In this document: positions 1-8,784 of the stretch, one piece after another
Layout: each line of letters starts with the position of its first letter
How positions within the stretch are numbered: position 1 is the stretch's first letter
From: an uncultured Acidobacteriota bacterium
GTDB lineage: Bacteria > Acidobacteriota > UBA6911 > RPQK01 > JAJDTT01
Reading direction: 5' to 3'
Assembly: GCA_951812665.1 (NCBI GenBank)
Contig: CATOST010000053.1
Span: 1 to 47,445 of the forward strand
DNA: 47,445 nucleotides
Notes under the pieces: model-generated
The model's database searches: none
What the model saw: the letters and a program-made list of their open reading frames with translations, nothing else
Told to the model about the DNA's origin: nothing
Position numbers and translations under genes: made by a program

Positions 1-366
1 AACGATCACTTGGCCCGCGCCTATGCAGGAATGCTGGACGAGAAAAAGGCATTGGCCGCGGCAGACAAAGCGGCCAACTTGGATCCGGGTTTCAGCTCAA
101 CTAGAAATGAGGTCCGAAAACTCATGTTGCAGACTTCAGGTCAAAACGCTTTGCGAGAGAGAGACTTCGAAACTGCTGCGGAGCGATTCAATGCTCTGAA
201 GGAACTGGATCCTCAAAACCCGGCAGCCTACGAGGGACTTGCACTTGCGTATGGACACCAGGGGGAAATCGGGAAAGCACTCCAGGCGATTGGACGCGCG
301 CTCGAGTTGGACCCCGACAACGCTGCCCTCAAGAAAATAGAAGCAGTATTAGAAGCTAACCGCTAG
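1..366 (+). CDS. TPR-repeat protein, C-terminal fragment (5' end outside window)
   Basis: The reading frame is open from base 1, so the gene begins upstream of the window and only about 121 codons are visible. It contains at least two tetratricopeptide-like helical pairs with the usual spacing of small and aromatic residues (for example the stretch ending ALELDPDNAA) and stops at TAG 364-366. TPR arrays are protein-interaction scaffolds, and no catalytic domain is visible in this part. A CRTAC1-type gene follows 150 bp downstream on the same strand, a neighbour combination repeated by the three TPR genes beyond it. The true length and any N-terminal domain cannot be seen. Confidence 0.8.
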   Translation, partial: NDHLARAYAGMLDEKKALAAADKAANLDPGFSSTRNEVRKLMLQTSGQNALRERDFETAAERFNALKELDPQNPAAYEGLALAYGHQGEIGKALQAIGRALELDPDNAALKKIEAVLEANR

Positions 367-490
367 CCCTCAAGAACCCTGGTGCCCTCATCCATCCCCA
401 CCTCGATGCCGGGTCTTTCGACATGGATTCACTGTGACACGAAGGTGTTATCCATAGCACTATATTTATATTGCCGGGTTGACGACTCCG

Positions 491-738
491 GACTTTCACC
501 ACGGACTGATATGAGATGATGGAATCCTCGAAGAAGGCTTCGCCCAGTCAGGACGAACATCTTCTCAACCCACACCTCAACAGCCCGTGGCAAGAGTCGT
601 CACGGCATTCGACCGTCCCTGCATCCCGGCGGACTGCGTTGCGACTCGGTCACATACTCCCGGTATGCTCCCTCATCGCGCCTTGTCCGGCGGGCGCAGG
701 AACGGTCTCGGTGCTCGCGCGACTTTCACCACGGACTG
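491..738 (+). repeat. 18-bp direct repeat pair (491-508 and 721-738)
   Basis: The sequence GACTTTCACCACGGACTG occurs exactly at 491-508 and again at 721-738, 230 bp apart. The first copy lies just before the annotated start of the CRTAC1-type gene; the second lies inside its N-terminal extension, just upstream of the codons for the signal peptide. The 212 bp between the copies encode residues that look like no secretion signal or known domain, so the unit may be an inserted or duplicated piece. Confidence 0.6.
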
Positions 739-2546
739 TTAAGAACAGTCAGCGGAGTTCGAGGATCAGGTGGCAGTTTGCACTTCTATTGGTTATGTCC
801 AGTCTTTTCTTGGGAGGGCTTTTCCCAAGACTTGTTCTGGCTGAGAGTCAGAACGTCAATGCTGCAAACAGCAAGACGATTCCCGTGTCTCCTGATTTCC
901 ACGATGTGGCTCGGGTGGCTGGGCTCATTGGCAAGAATGTTTATGGAGACGCGAGCCACAAGAAGTACATCATTGAAACCACCGGCAATGGTGTAGCGGT
1001 ATTTGATTTCAACAATGACGGATGGATGGACATTTTTCTGGTCAACGGGTGGAGGTTGGAGGGATTCTCGGACAACCAGGCAAAACCGACCAGTCACCTG
1101 TATCGCAATGACGGCGAAGGAACTTTCACTGATGTGACAATAGGGGCGGGTCTCGGCCGGACGGGTTGGGGGCAAGGTGTCTGCGTCGGAGATTGGGATA
1201 GTAATGGGTTCGACGACCTGTTTTTCACTTTTTTCGGGGCCAGCGTTCTCTATCGCAACCGCGGCGACGGGACTTTTGAGGAGGTTACGGAAGCAGCAGG
1301 TCTATCCGCTGGTAAAGAGCGTTGGAGCACGGGTTGCGCTTTCCTGGACTTCGACCGAGATGGGGATCTCGACCTTTTCATAGCGAACTATCTCAAGTTC
1401 GACATCAGAACGATTCCCGAGCCAGGCGAAAACCGCTTCTGCCAATGGAAAGGCATGCCCGTAATGTGCGGCCCCCTCGGATTGCCCGGGGAAACCAATA
1501 TTCTCTACCGCAATAACGGCAATGGCACTTTTACAGATGTGTCAGTCTCCAGTGGGATCTCAGAACCGGCCGAGAACTATGCCTTCTCTCCGTTGGTGGC
1601 AGACTTCAACAATGATCAATGGCCAGACATTTACGTAGCGTGTGATTCGACCGCCAATCTTCTTTACGTCAATCAAAAGAATGGGACCTTTACTGAAGAG
1701 GGTTCTTATGCAGGAGCCGCGTTCAATGAGGAGGGAAGAGCACAGGCGGGCATGGGAGTTGCGGCAGCCGATTACAACAACGATGGATTACTGGACGTTT
1801 TCGTCACGAATTTCTCTGAAGACTACTTTACTCTTTATCGAAATGATGGAGAGTCATCCTTTACGGACGTGACGAACAAGGTGCAACTAGCGGTAAACAC
1901 TCGCTTCTTGGGATGGGGTACGGCGTTCATAGATTTTGACCACGACGGTTGGAAAGATATCTTCGCCGCCAATGGGCACGTTTATCCGGAAGTGGAAAGA
2001 CTGGGCCAACACTATAAACAAGCGAAATTGCTCTATCGCAACCTTGGTAATGGAACCTTCGACGATGTCTCTCAGCAATCCGGTCCAGGGATGCGCAGGC
2101 GCCATGCGAGCCGCGGAATCGCTTTCGGCGATCTCGATAATGATGGCCGTGTGGAAATCGTAGTCAATAACATGAGCGAAATTCCCAGCCTGCTGTTCAA
2201 TCGCGGGACGTGTGAAAATTCGGTTCTCATTCGCCTCGTGGGTAGCAAATCGAATCATAATGGGATCGGCGCTCGGGTGCGGGTGACCGCCAACAAAGCA
2301 ACGCAGATTGATGAAGTTCGCAGTGGCGGCAGCTATATGTCCCAGAATGACTTTCGACTCCATTTCGGAGTCGGTGGCGCCGAGCAGATCGAGCGACTGG
2401 AAGTTCGCTGGCCCAGTGGTGAAATCGATACGGTTTTGGAAGTAGCCGCGAATGCCTTGATTACTATTGTCGAGGGCAGGGGAGTGACCAATCGGAAACC
2501 CTACAACAAGCCTTTCCCTCTGTGGCAGGGAGATCCGGATCCATAG
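516..2546 (+). CDS. CRTAC1 family protein: FG-GAP/VCBS repeats with C-terminal ASPIC/UnbV domain
   Basis: Predicted exported beta-propeller protein of 676 aa. At least seven Ca-binding FG-GAP/VCBS-type motifs are visible, such as DFNNDGWMDIFLVNG, DFDRDGDLDLFIANY and DYNNDGLLDVFVTNF. An ASPIC/UnbV domain follows at about residues 580-641 (IGARVRV ... LEVRWPSGE). A hydrophobic signal segment lies at about residues 86-110, far from the annotated ATG. The real start may therefore be further in, for example GTG 711; the first ~65 residues look non-coding and carry one copy of the 18-bp repeat. The family often sits beside TPR proteins, as here. Its substrate is unknown, and adhesion or scaffold functions are only inferred. 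Confidence 0.9.
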   Translation: MMESSKKASPSQDEHLLNPHLNSPWQESSRHSTVPASRRTALRLGHILPVCSLIAPCPAGAGTVSVLARLSPRTVKNSQRSSRIRWQFALLLVMSSLFLGGLFPRLVLAESQNVNAANSKTIPVSPDFHDVARVAGLIGKNVYGDASHKKYIIETTGNGVAVFDFNNDGWMDIFLVNGWRLEGFSDNQAKPTSHLYRNDGEGTFTDVTIGAGLGRTGWGQGVCVGDWDSNGFDDLFFTFFGASVLYRNRGDGTFEEVTEAAGLSAGKERWSTGCAFLDFDRDGDLDLFIANYLKFDIRTIPEPGENRFCQWKGMPVMCGPLGLPGETNILYRNNGNGTFTDVSVSSGISEPAENYAFSPLVADFNNDQWPDIYVACDSTANLLYVNQKNGTFTEEGSYAGAAFNEEGRAQAGMGVAAADYNNDGLLDVFVTNFSEDYFTLYRNDGESSFTDVTNKVQLAVNTRFLGWGTAFIDFDHDGWKDIFAANGHVYPEVERLGQHYKQAKLLYRNLGNGTFDDVSQQSGPGMRRRHASRGIAFGDLDNDGRVEIVVNNMSEIPSLLFNRGTCENSVLIRLVGSKSNHNGIGARVRVTANKATQIDEVRSGGSYMSQNDFRLHFGVGGAEQIERLEVRWPSGEIDTVLEVAANALITIVEGRGVTNRKPYNKPFPLWQGDPDP

Positions 2547-2567
2547 GATGTCTCTGGTGAGCCGTCA

Positions 2568-4523
2568 TCATTTCTTGGGCGTCCTCTGAGACAACTCGCG
2601 TTGGCCTTCAATTGCACGCCGTAATTTCTGAGATGTGCGGAGGGCGTCTTTGGCTTTTTCTTTCTTCCCCAACTTTCGATAAAGATTGAAAAGCTGATAG
2701 TGGACACTGCCGTCCTCATCGGTGTGGGCACCCAACTCAAAATGTCCAATCGCCTCCTCAGTTCGATCCAGCGCTGCCAAGGCTCTCCCCATTGGAACGT
2801 GAGCGCGAATGAGTTCGGGTTCCAGTTCCAAGGCCTTGCGAAGCAGTGGGATGGCCTCTTCCGGACGACCCAGCCGTAGAAGGCAGGAGCCCTGCATCAA
2901 GTGGGCTTCGGCATGGAAGGGATCGAGCTCGAGAACGCGCTGGTAATTCTCCGTAGCGCGTTCAAACTCCAACTGGTTGAAATAGGCAGTGCCCAGGGAA
3001 AAGAGGAGTGGCGGATTCCTGGGTTCGATTTTCACCGCCGTTTCGTACTCGCGGGCAGCCTGTTGAAACAGATCCTGCGCGAATAGAGCGTCACCCAGCA
3101 GCTGGTGTGCTCTCACCGATTCAGGATTGACTTCAACTATCTTCTCGAGTGTCTTCAAGGCCAGGTTTTTGTAACTGGCACCCAAGACGTAAAACATTTC
3201 GGGGTCATCGTTGAGCTCCACGCTTTCCAGCAAGTTGATCAACTCTTCGAACCGCCCCAACTGGAAAAGTGTTCGCACCAACGCGTTCCTGATTTCAGAA
3301 TCGGTTACAATTTCCGCCCGCCGATCAAGGAGTAGACGAAGTCCATCCTCATAGCGCTTCTCATGAATGTGCTGAAGTCCTAGTGAACGCCCGTCGTATC
3401 CGGGCGACTTTCCAGGCATTTCCTTTGTCGAATGGTATTCATCAATCAATTTATCGCGTCGTGTTTCGGCTAGCGTGCGCCACCAAACGGTCTGCTCTCC
3501 CCGGCCCAGACGTGCGGATAGCTCTGTCAGGAGATAAGCAGCGCCGAAGCTTCCCTGATTTGCTTCTTGCTCTAACTTCGCGTGGTCAGTTGCCAGCCGC
3601 TGAGGCACAATCTTGACCGGCATCGGCGGCAGAGGATCAAAAAACTGGGGTCGGATCGTCGCGGCTTCGTTGAGTTCATGCAGCGCCGCTCGAGTATCTC
3701 CCTTGAACAGGTGGAAAACAGAGATTCCAAAACGGGCTTCGTAGCTAAAAGGATCCAGCTTCAGCTCTTCCTCAAGAGCCTGTTTTGCAGCTTCCCACTC
3801 TTCAACCTTCAACAAGTAATTACCAAGGGCAATTCTCAGCCCCGGAACCTTGGGTGAAGCCGTCACGGCCTGACGATAGTTTCGAATGGTCACCGCTTGC
3901 CAGTCGGGACGGTCAGAATAGAATTCCGCAGTCACCAGTGAAATGAAGCCGGAATCCTTATAGTTGGCAAGCTGGTCGAACGCCTTCTGACCCAGGTCCA
4001 TGTAAACAAGCCCGAGGCTGTAAAGTGACTCGATGTCTTTTTGATTATTCTCGAGCAGTCCCTTGTACTGGAAAATCGCTTCATCAAAACGTTTGAGCCC
4101 GACCAGGACCGCGGCCAGGAACCGGCGCCCAGTCTCTTGTTGTGGTTGGAGTTCCAAGGCATTTTTCAGCAAGGGCAGCGCCTTATGGTAGCGCCCGGTC
4201 TCAAAATAAATACGGCCCAGGAAGAAGTTTGGAACGAACAGGTCGGAATTCCGGAGAAGTGCGTCCTCAAAGGCTTTCTCCGCCGGATCGATCTTTTTCT
4301 GTAGGTAACGTGCGAGGCCCAAATTGCTGTATATCTCGGCTGCATTCGGTGCCGCCTGCAGCAACTTCTCGTAGTATACCTCTGCCCTTGAGTAGTCCCG
4401 GCGCTTCATGGCGGTCGCGGCTGCCGAGGACAGCTCTTGTGGTGATTGCGCCCGTACCAAGATGATCGAGATGGCCCCAAGGAGCAGGATTACTGCATGC
4501 CTGCGCCTGGCTTCGAAAAACAA
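2568..4523 (-). CDS. secreted TPR-repeat protein, 651 aa
   Basis: The first ~26 residues form a signal peptide (hydrophobic run HAVILLLGAISIILV, likely cleaved after VRA). The rest is almost entirely tetratricopeptide-type helix pairs, about a dozen, with recurring patterns such as AEIYSNLGLARYLQKK and PLLFSLGTAYFNQLEFE. No enzymatic domain is seen. It is the last of three co-directional TPR genes and is convergent with the CRTAC1 gene, the two stop codons lying 21 bp apart. The protein probably acts as a periplasmic or surface interaction scaffold; the partner is not identifiable from sequence. Confidence 0.88.
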   Translation of the reverse strand: MFFEARRRHAVILLLGAISIILVRAQSPQELSSAAATAMKRRDYSRAEVYYEKLLQAAPNAAEIYSNLGLARYLQKKIDPAEKAFEDALLRNSDLFVPNFFLGRIYFETGRYHKALPLLKNALELQPQQETGRRFLAAVLVGLKRFDEAIFQYKGLLENNQKDIESLYSLGLVYMDLGQKAFDQLANYKDSGFISLVTAEFYSDRPDWQAVTIRNYRQAVTASPKVPGLRIALGNYLLKVEEWEAAKQALEEELKLDPFSYEARFGISVFHLFKGDTRAALHELNEAATIRPQFFDPLPPMPVKIVPQRLATDHAKLEQEANQGSFGAAYLLTELSARLGRGEQTVWWRTLAETRRDKLIDEYHSTKEMPGKSPGYDGRSLGLQHIHEKRYEDGLRLLLDRRAEIVTDSEIRNALVRTLFQLGRFEELINLLESVELNDDPEMFYVLGASYKNLALKTLEKIVEVNPESVRAHQLLGDALFAQDLFQQAAREYETAVKIEPRNPPLLFSLGTAYFNQLEFERATENYQRVLELDPFHAEAHLMQGSCLLRLGRPEEAIPLLRKALELEPELIRAHVPMGRALAALDRTEEAIGHFELGAHTDEDGSVHYQLFNLYRKLGKKEKAKDALRTSQKLRRAIEGQRELSQRTPKK

Positions 4524-4622
4524 CTAGAGACCTCCAAACCGCGAACCAGAAATTTCCGGTGTGGCGCCACAGCTCATTTGTGCCCTGCCAAGTTTTCTCA
4601 TCCTGAGGACACTACCGTTCTT

Positions 4623-5411
4623 CTATGGCCGATTCCCGTCCTCAAGATTGGTTAGTTCTCGGAGAGCTCGTTGTCGAATCAGGTCGGGACCCAATTCGGC
4701 AGCCCGCCGCAAAGCTCTCTCGGCAAGAGCATTCTTCCGTGCCCATGCGTAGGCAACCCCGAGGCGAAAAAACTGTTTGCCCTGAGGCTCGGGATTATAT
4801 TCAGTTGCCTTTTCAAATTCGGAAATAGCAATATCGATCTGTCCCCGTTTGAATGCAACATGCCCTAACGCTTCATGTGCTTGGGCTTCCATCCGCCGGC
4901 TCAACCTCTCCCACTCTTCCAGAGAAATCTCGCGTGGGATCTGTATCCGCTTCAGTGTTCCCAAGGCTTGGAGGGCGTACTCCTCTGCTCGTGCCAGCAG
5001 CTCAGTGGCGTCTGGTCTCGTTGCCGTCGCGTTCGGGATGGCTGAAGCCAACGTTAACAGCGCATTCAAATTTTCCGGGAGGAGTTGAAGATACTTCTCT
5101 CCGGCTCGCAGCATCCCTTCAAATTCATTCAGCTCTTGGTAGGACACCATCTGGTGCTGGTATGCGGTCGCCAACAACTCCGATTCCGGATATTTGAAAA
5201 TGAATGCTTCCACTCTGTCGATGGTCTCGTGTGCATCCGATGCATCCAGGATTTCAAGGTAGGCGTCAAACTCTTCCTGCGATTTTGCCTGAGGCGCATG
5301 AGCCGGGTCGGCCAGGGGCCCAAACTGTCCTCGAATGAGGACATGTGCAGTCGCCAGAGCGAGTACCAGCAGGGCTGCCACAAAGTGGAGGGTTGGTCTA
5401 CTGTTCTCCAT
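4623..5411 (-). CDS. TPR-repeat protein with N-terminal membrane/signal segment, 262 aa
   Basis: Residues 10-27 are a strongly hydrophobic segment acting as a signal peptide or anchor (FVAALLVLALATAHVLI). The remainder contains about four degenerate TPR units, the clearest near the C terminus (PEPQGKQFFRLGVAYAWARK). The start codon overlaps the end of the upstream TPR gene by 14 bp, which indicates co-transcription and probable translational coupling. The function is unknown beyond protein interaction. Confidence 0.82.
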   Translation of the reverse strand: MENSRPTLHFVAALLVLALATAHVLIRGQFGPLADPAHAPQAKSQEEFDAYLEILDASDAHETIDRVEAFIFKYPESELLATAYQHQMVSYQELNEFEGMLRAGEKYLQLLPENLNALLTLASAIPNATATRPDATELLARAEEYALQALGTLKRIQIPREISLEEWERLSRRMEAQAHEALGHVAFKRGQIDIAISEFEKATEYNPEPQGKQFFRLGVAYAWARKNALAERALRRAAELGPDLIRQRALRELTNLEDGNRP

Positions 5412-6522
5412 AAACTGCTTTGAGCTTCCTGAAGATGCTCAGTTCCACCTCAGCCTCCTCCGAGTGGCCAAGTCTCTTGTAAAGCCTGAACAGGATATAG
5501 TGGGCGGAAGTATGCCTTGGATTCAGCCGAATGGTTTCCTGCAGCTCTTCCACAGCCTGGTTTAATTTCCCTGACCGCTCATAGATCTTGGCCAGAACGA
5601 AATGATTTGCATCGAGTTCGGGCTGGAGTTGAACGGCTTTCCGGGCCCAACCCAGAGCCCGCTCGATATCCTTATTTAAAAGGAGCCGAGCCATCCCCTC
5701 ATATGGCAAACTGAAGCGATCTGTGGTTTGTTCCAACAGATGAATGGCAGCTTGATAGCTCCGAAGAGCCGCTTCCTCTCTTTCCAGCAACTCTAGGCAA
5801 TAGCCTTTGTAGTAGACAGTCTCAACATGGTCGGGACTAAGCTCGATTGCCTCTTCGAGGAACTCGAGAGCAAGTTTAGAATTGTTCTGGATGGACAAAA
5901 AATAGCGCCCGAGTTGGTAATGTGGCTGGTGGTCTCTTGGATCGCGTGCAATTGCCTTTTCCATCTGGTGCTTGAATAGTATGAATTGACGCATGCCGAA
6001 GTAGATCATGCCCAATGTCTTGTGCAGCGAAGCCGTGTCCAAACCGAGCCCTTCCGCCAGGCGAAGAGATTGGACTGCCCCGATCCTGTCCCCCCGCTGC
6101 CATCGTACCACCCCCACCCAGTAATGGAGCACAGGGTCATCGGAATTTTCCTGAAGGAGTTCGTTGGTGAGTCGAGCAGCTTGTTCCCACTCTTTCTGCT
6201 GGACCAATTCCTTGAGGCGGTGTATCGGATTCTCGACGTTCGGCGGCAAAGAACTTGCCTGGAGGGGCAATTCGAGGCTTTCTCGCTGCGCATACTCCAG
6301 TCCCATCCACGGGGGCGACAAACAGCATAGAATCCAAAGCGTCGCCCAAACTCGGATCCAGCGTCTCCAGGGTAGACTGAGGCCTGAAGATCGCTTCCTC
6401 GGAAGCGCCTGTCTTTTGGGGGGTACGAGGAACTTGTTTCGGACAACGTCCTGGTGACGTATGAATCTGCGCCAAACAGAATTGAACAGCCCCGGAACGC
6501 TGCGAAACCGGAAGTTCAGCAT
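5398..6522 (-). CDS. secreted TPR-repeat protein, 374 aa
   Basis: This is the first gene of a three-gene TPR operon. A basic stretch (about residues 38-58) precedes a hydrophobic signal segment (WATLWILCCLSPPWMGL), then about seven TPR units, for example DPVLHYWVGVVRWQRGD and DHVETVYYKGYCLELLE. ATG 6522 is the only in-frame standard start before the signal segment, giving an unusually long N-terminal region. It is divergent from the CehA/OmpA gene, whose first possible ATG (6461) would overlap it. No catalytic motif is present. Confidence 0.82.
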   Translation of the reverse strand: MLNFRFRSVPGLFNSVWRRFIRHQDVVRNKFLVPPKRQALPRKRSSGLSLPWRRWIRVWATLWILCCLSPPWMGLEYAQRESLELPLQASSLPPNVENPIHRLKELVQQKEWEQAARLTNELLQENSDDPVLHYWVGVVRWQRGDRIGAVQSLRLAEGLGLDTASLHKTLGMIYFGMRQFILFKHQMEKAIARDPRDHQPHYQLGRYFLSIQNNSKLALEFLEEAIELSPDHVETVYYKGYCLELLEREEAALRSYQAAIHLLEQTTDRFSLPYEGMARLLLNKDIERALGWARKAVQLQPELDANHFVLAKIYERSGKLNQAVEELQETIRLNPRHTSAHYILFRLYKRLGHSEEAEVELSIFRKLKAVYGEQ

Positions 6523-6553
6523 CTTGGGAGTATTCAGTATAATTCAAACATCC

Positions 6554-8509
6554 ATGGGCTGGCGGAGCCCCCTGTTTACTATATGTCTCGCGATGTTTTG
6601 CGGCGCCGCGGTGAGTGTCGCACAGAACAGCCACCCCACAACTCAGATCACCGTTGTCGACGAAATGTCCCGTTTGCTTCCGTGTCGGATCCATGTGAAC
6701 GATTTGGCCGGCAAGCCCTGGCGGGCCAAAGATCAGCCGTTCTGGCGCGACCATTTCGTTGGTCCCGGCTCGGTGACACTGGATCTCCCGCCCGGCAAGT
6801 ACACCTACGAAGTCGAGCGCGGCCCTGAGTATGAGCAGCGGACCGGTTCGTTTGTCGTCAAGAAACGTGAGCACACGAAAGTGTCGGTCGTTCTGAAACG
6901 GCTGGCCAACCTTTCGGTTGACGGCTGGTGGTCGGGAGACCTGCATGTTCACCGATCGCTAGAGGACATTGAGCTGCTCATGCAGGCGGAAGACCTGCAT
7001 GTAGCGCCTGTGATTACGTGGTGGAACGACAGGAATCTGTGGATCGACCGCGAGCTTCCCGAAGAGTCCCTGCTCAGGTTCGAAGGCCACCGATATGCTC
7101 ATGTCATGACCGGTGAAGATGAGCGAGGGGGCGGAGCTTTGATTTTTCTCAACCTTGGCCGTCCACTGAAGATAGCCGGATCGAGCTGGGAATATCCATC
7201 GTCGATGAGATTTATCCGTGAGGCCCGCCGGGATCCCAGTGTATGGATCGACATCGAGAAGCCCTTTTGGTGGGACGTTCCCATCTGGCTGGCGAGCGGA
7301 CAGGTCGACTCGATCGGCTTGGCCAACAATCACATGTGCCGCAGCATGATGTATGAAGGCGAGGCCTCAGGGCGACCTCGTGATTCAAAACGTCTGCCGC
7401 CGCCCAGGGGCAACGGTTACTGGTCGCAGGAGATCTACTACCACATTCTCGACTCCGGGCTCCGCATCCCCCCTTCAGCCGGAAGTGCTTCGGGAGTGAT
7501 CCCCAATCCAGTGGGCTATAATCGCGTATATGTCCATGTCGGCGAGACTCTTGATTACGCGAAGTGGTGGAGCGGTCTGCGGGCCGGACGCTCTTTCGTC
7601 ACCAACGGGCCGCTACTGATCTGTCGTGCGAATGGTCATTTGCCGGGCCACGTTTTCGCGACAGATGAGAGCACGACAGATGAGAGCAAAGAGTTGAGTA
7701 TCACTCTTGACGTCTCGGTCACTTCGAGAGATCCGATTTCGAGTCTCGAGATCATCAAGAACGGCACGGTCGAGTCCGCGGACAGGGTACGAGGACGTAC
7801 GTTCTCGGGAATTCTCGGGCCACTGAAGTTTCGAAACAGCGGCTGGTTTCTGGTTCGAGTCATCACTGGAAACCCACGAACCTTTCGCTTCGCGTCAACC
7901 GCACCATTCTACGTTGAGATCGGTCCTTCGAAACGCCGAATCAGCAAACGATCCACACAGTTCTTTCTCGATTGGGTCGAAGAACGCATCGAGCGCGTCA
8001 GATTGAGTGACGCTGATGAACGCCGGCAAGTGCTCACCTATCATGAGGAGGCTCGAAGTTTTTGGAAGAAAACTCTCAGGTCCGCGAACGTGGAGGGACG
8101 ATCCAGCGTTTCGGTGACGTTGGCGAATGATCGGGAGGAAAAGACAGCCGCGGTCCACTCCTTCACCAGCGAGCAGTTCGTTATTCAAATCGACGGGATT
8201 CAACCTGACAGCCTGGCCCAGGCGAGGCTGGACTATATTGCGCTCAGGATGCAGCAGATTCCCCAGCTAAACGCGCTGGTTACAGGACACACGGACGACC
8301 GCGGAGCCGAGGAAATGAACCTGCGGATGGGCCAGCGGAGGGCTGACGAGATGCGAGATTACCTCGTCCGTCAGCACAACATCAAGGCAGGACGAATTGA
8401 GACAGGAAGTGAGGGCGAGCGCCGGCCAATAGTTGACAATCAGACCCCTGAAGGTCGGCGGCAGAATCGGCGCGTCGAAATCGAACTCTCAGTTTTCGAA
8501 AGTCCATAG
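6554..8509 (+). CDS. exported CehA/McbA-like metallohydrolase fused to OmpA-like peptidoglycan-binding domain
   Basis: ATG 6554 is chosen because it gives a compact signal peptide (MGWRSPLFTICLAMFCGAA ... VAQN); ATG 6461 in the same frame would overlap the divergent TPR gene. The N-terminal two thirds resemble CehA/McbA PHP-type hydrolases: GWWSGDLHVHRS with a metal-binding HxH at about residue 130, then GLANNHM and the late motif WWSGLRAGRSFVTNGPL. About residues 543-648 form an OmpA domain (GHTDDRGAEEMNLRMGQRRA), which in OmpA/Pal proteins binds diaminopimelate of peptidoglycan. A wall-anchored periplasmic hydrolase is inferred. The substrate is unknown; CehA-family members act on esters and carbamates. 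Confidence 0.85.
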   Translation: MGWRSPLFTICLAMFCGAAVSVAQNSHPTTQITVVDEMSRLLPCRIHVNDLAGKPWRAKDQPFWRDHFVGPGSVTLDLPPGKYTYEVERGPEYEQRTGSFVVKKREHTKVSVVLKRLANLSVDGWWSGDLHVHRSLEDIELLMQAEDLHVAPVITWWNDRNLWIDRELPEESLLRFEGHRYAHVMTGEDERGGGALIFLNLGRPLKIAGSSWEYPSSMRFIREARRDPSVWIDIEKPFWWDVPIWLASGQVDSIGLANNHMCRSMMYEGEASGRPRDSKRLPPPRGNGYWSQEIYYHILDSGLRIPPSAGSASGVIPNPVGYNRVYVHVGETLDYAKWWSGLRAGRSFVTNGPLLICRANGHLPGHVFATDESTTDESKELSITLDVSVTSRDPISSLEIIKNGTVESADRVRGRTFSGILGPLKFRNSGWFLVRVITGNPRTFRFASTAPFYVEIGPSKRRISKRSTQFFLDWVEERIERVRLSDADERRQVLTYHEEARSFWKKTLRSANVEGRSSVSVTLANDREEKTAAVHSFTSEQFVIQIDGIQPDSLAQARLDYIALRMQQIPQLNALVTGHTDDRGAEEMNLRMGQRRADEMRDYLVRQHNIKAGRIETGSEGERRPIVDNQTPEGRRQNRRVEIELSVFESP

Positions 8510-8703
8510 CCGCGTTGACCCGTACACAGCGTTTGGCGGAGCGACGAGATCGCGGCTCCTCTCCCATTGAGCTGCCCAGCCTGAAAACTGCACACTTGGA
8601 GTACCGTCGAGAAGGCGCTTGGCGACACCTCTCATCTCCGTGCTGATGGGAGAAATGACCGCCGGACCGGTGGGTCTTTGCAGAACTTCCAAGATCCAAA
8701 TAC

Positions 8704-8732
8704 TTGACATTTATGACGGCCGGAATTAGCGT
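8704..8732 (+). promoter_or_regulatory. possible sigma-70-type promoter upstream of the Gfo/Idh/MocA gene
   Basis: A perfect TTGACA lies at 8704-8709. A 17-bp spacer leads to TAGCGT (8727-8732), which keeps only the TA...T core of a -10 box. A better-looking TATAAA at 8732-8737 has a 22-bp spacer, too long for the standard arrangement. The site lies about 50 bp upstream of the start codon in an otherwise empty AT-rich interval. It is a weak call. Confidence 0.25.
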
Positions 8733-8784
8733 ATAAAAAACCCTGAATATTCAATATCCAAGTATCTTGCAGCGGGATTTAATT

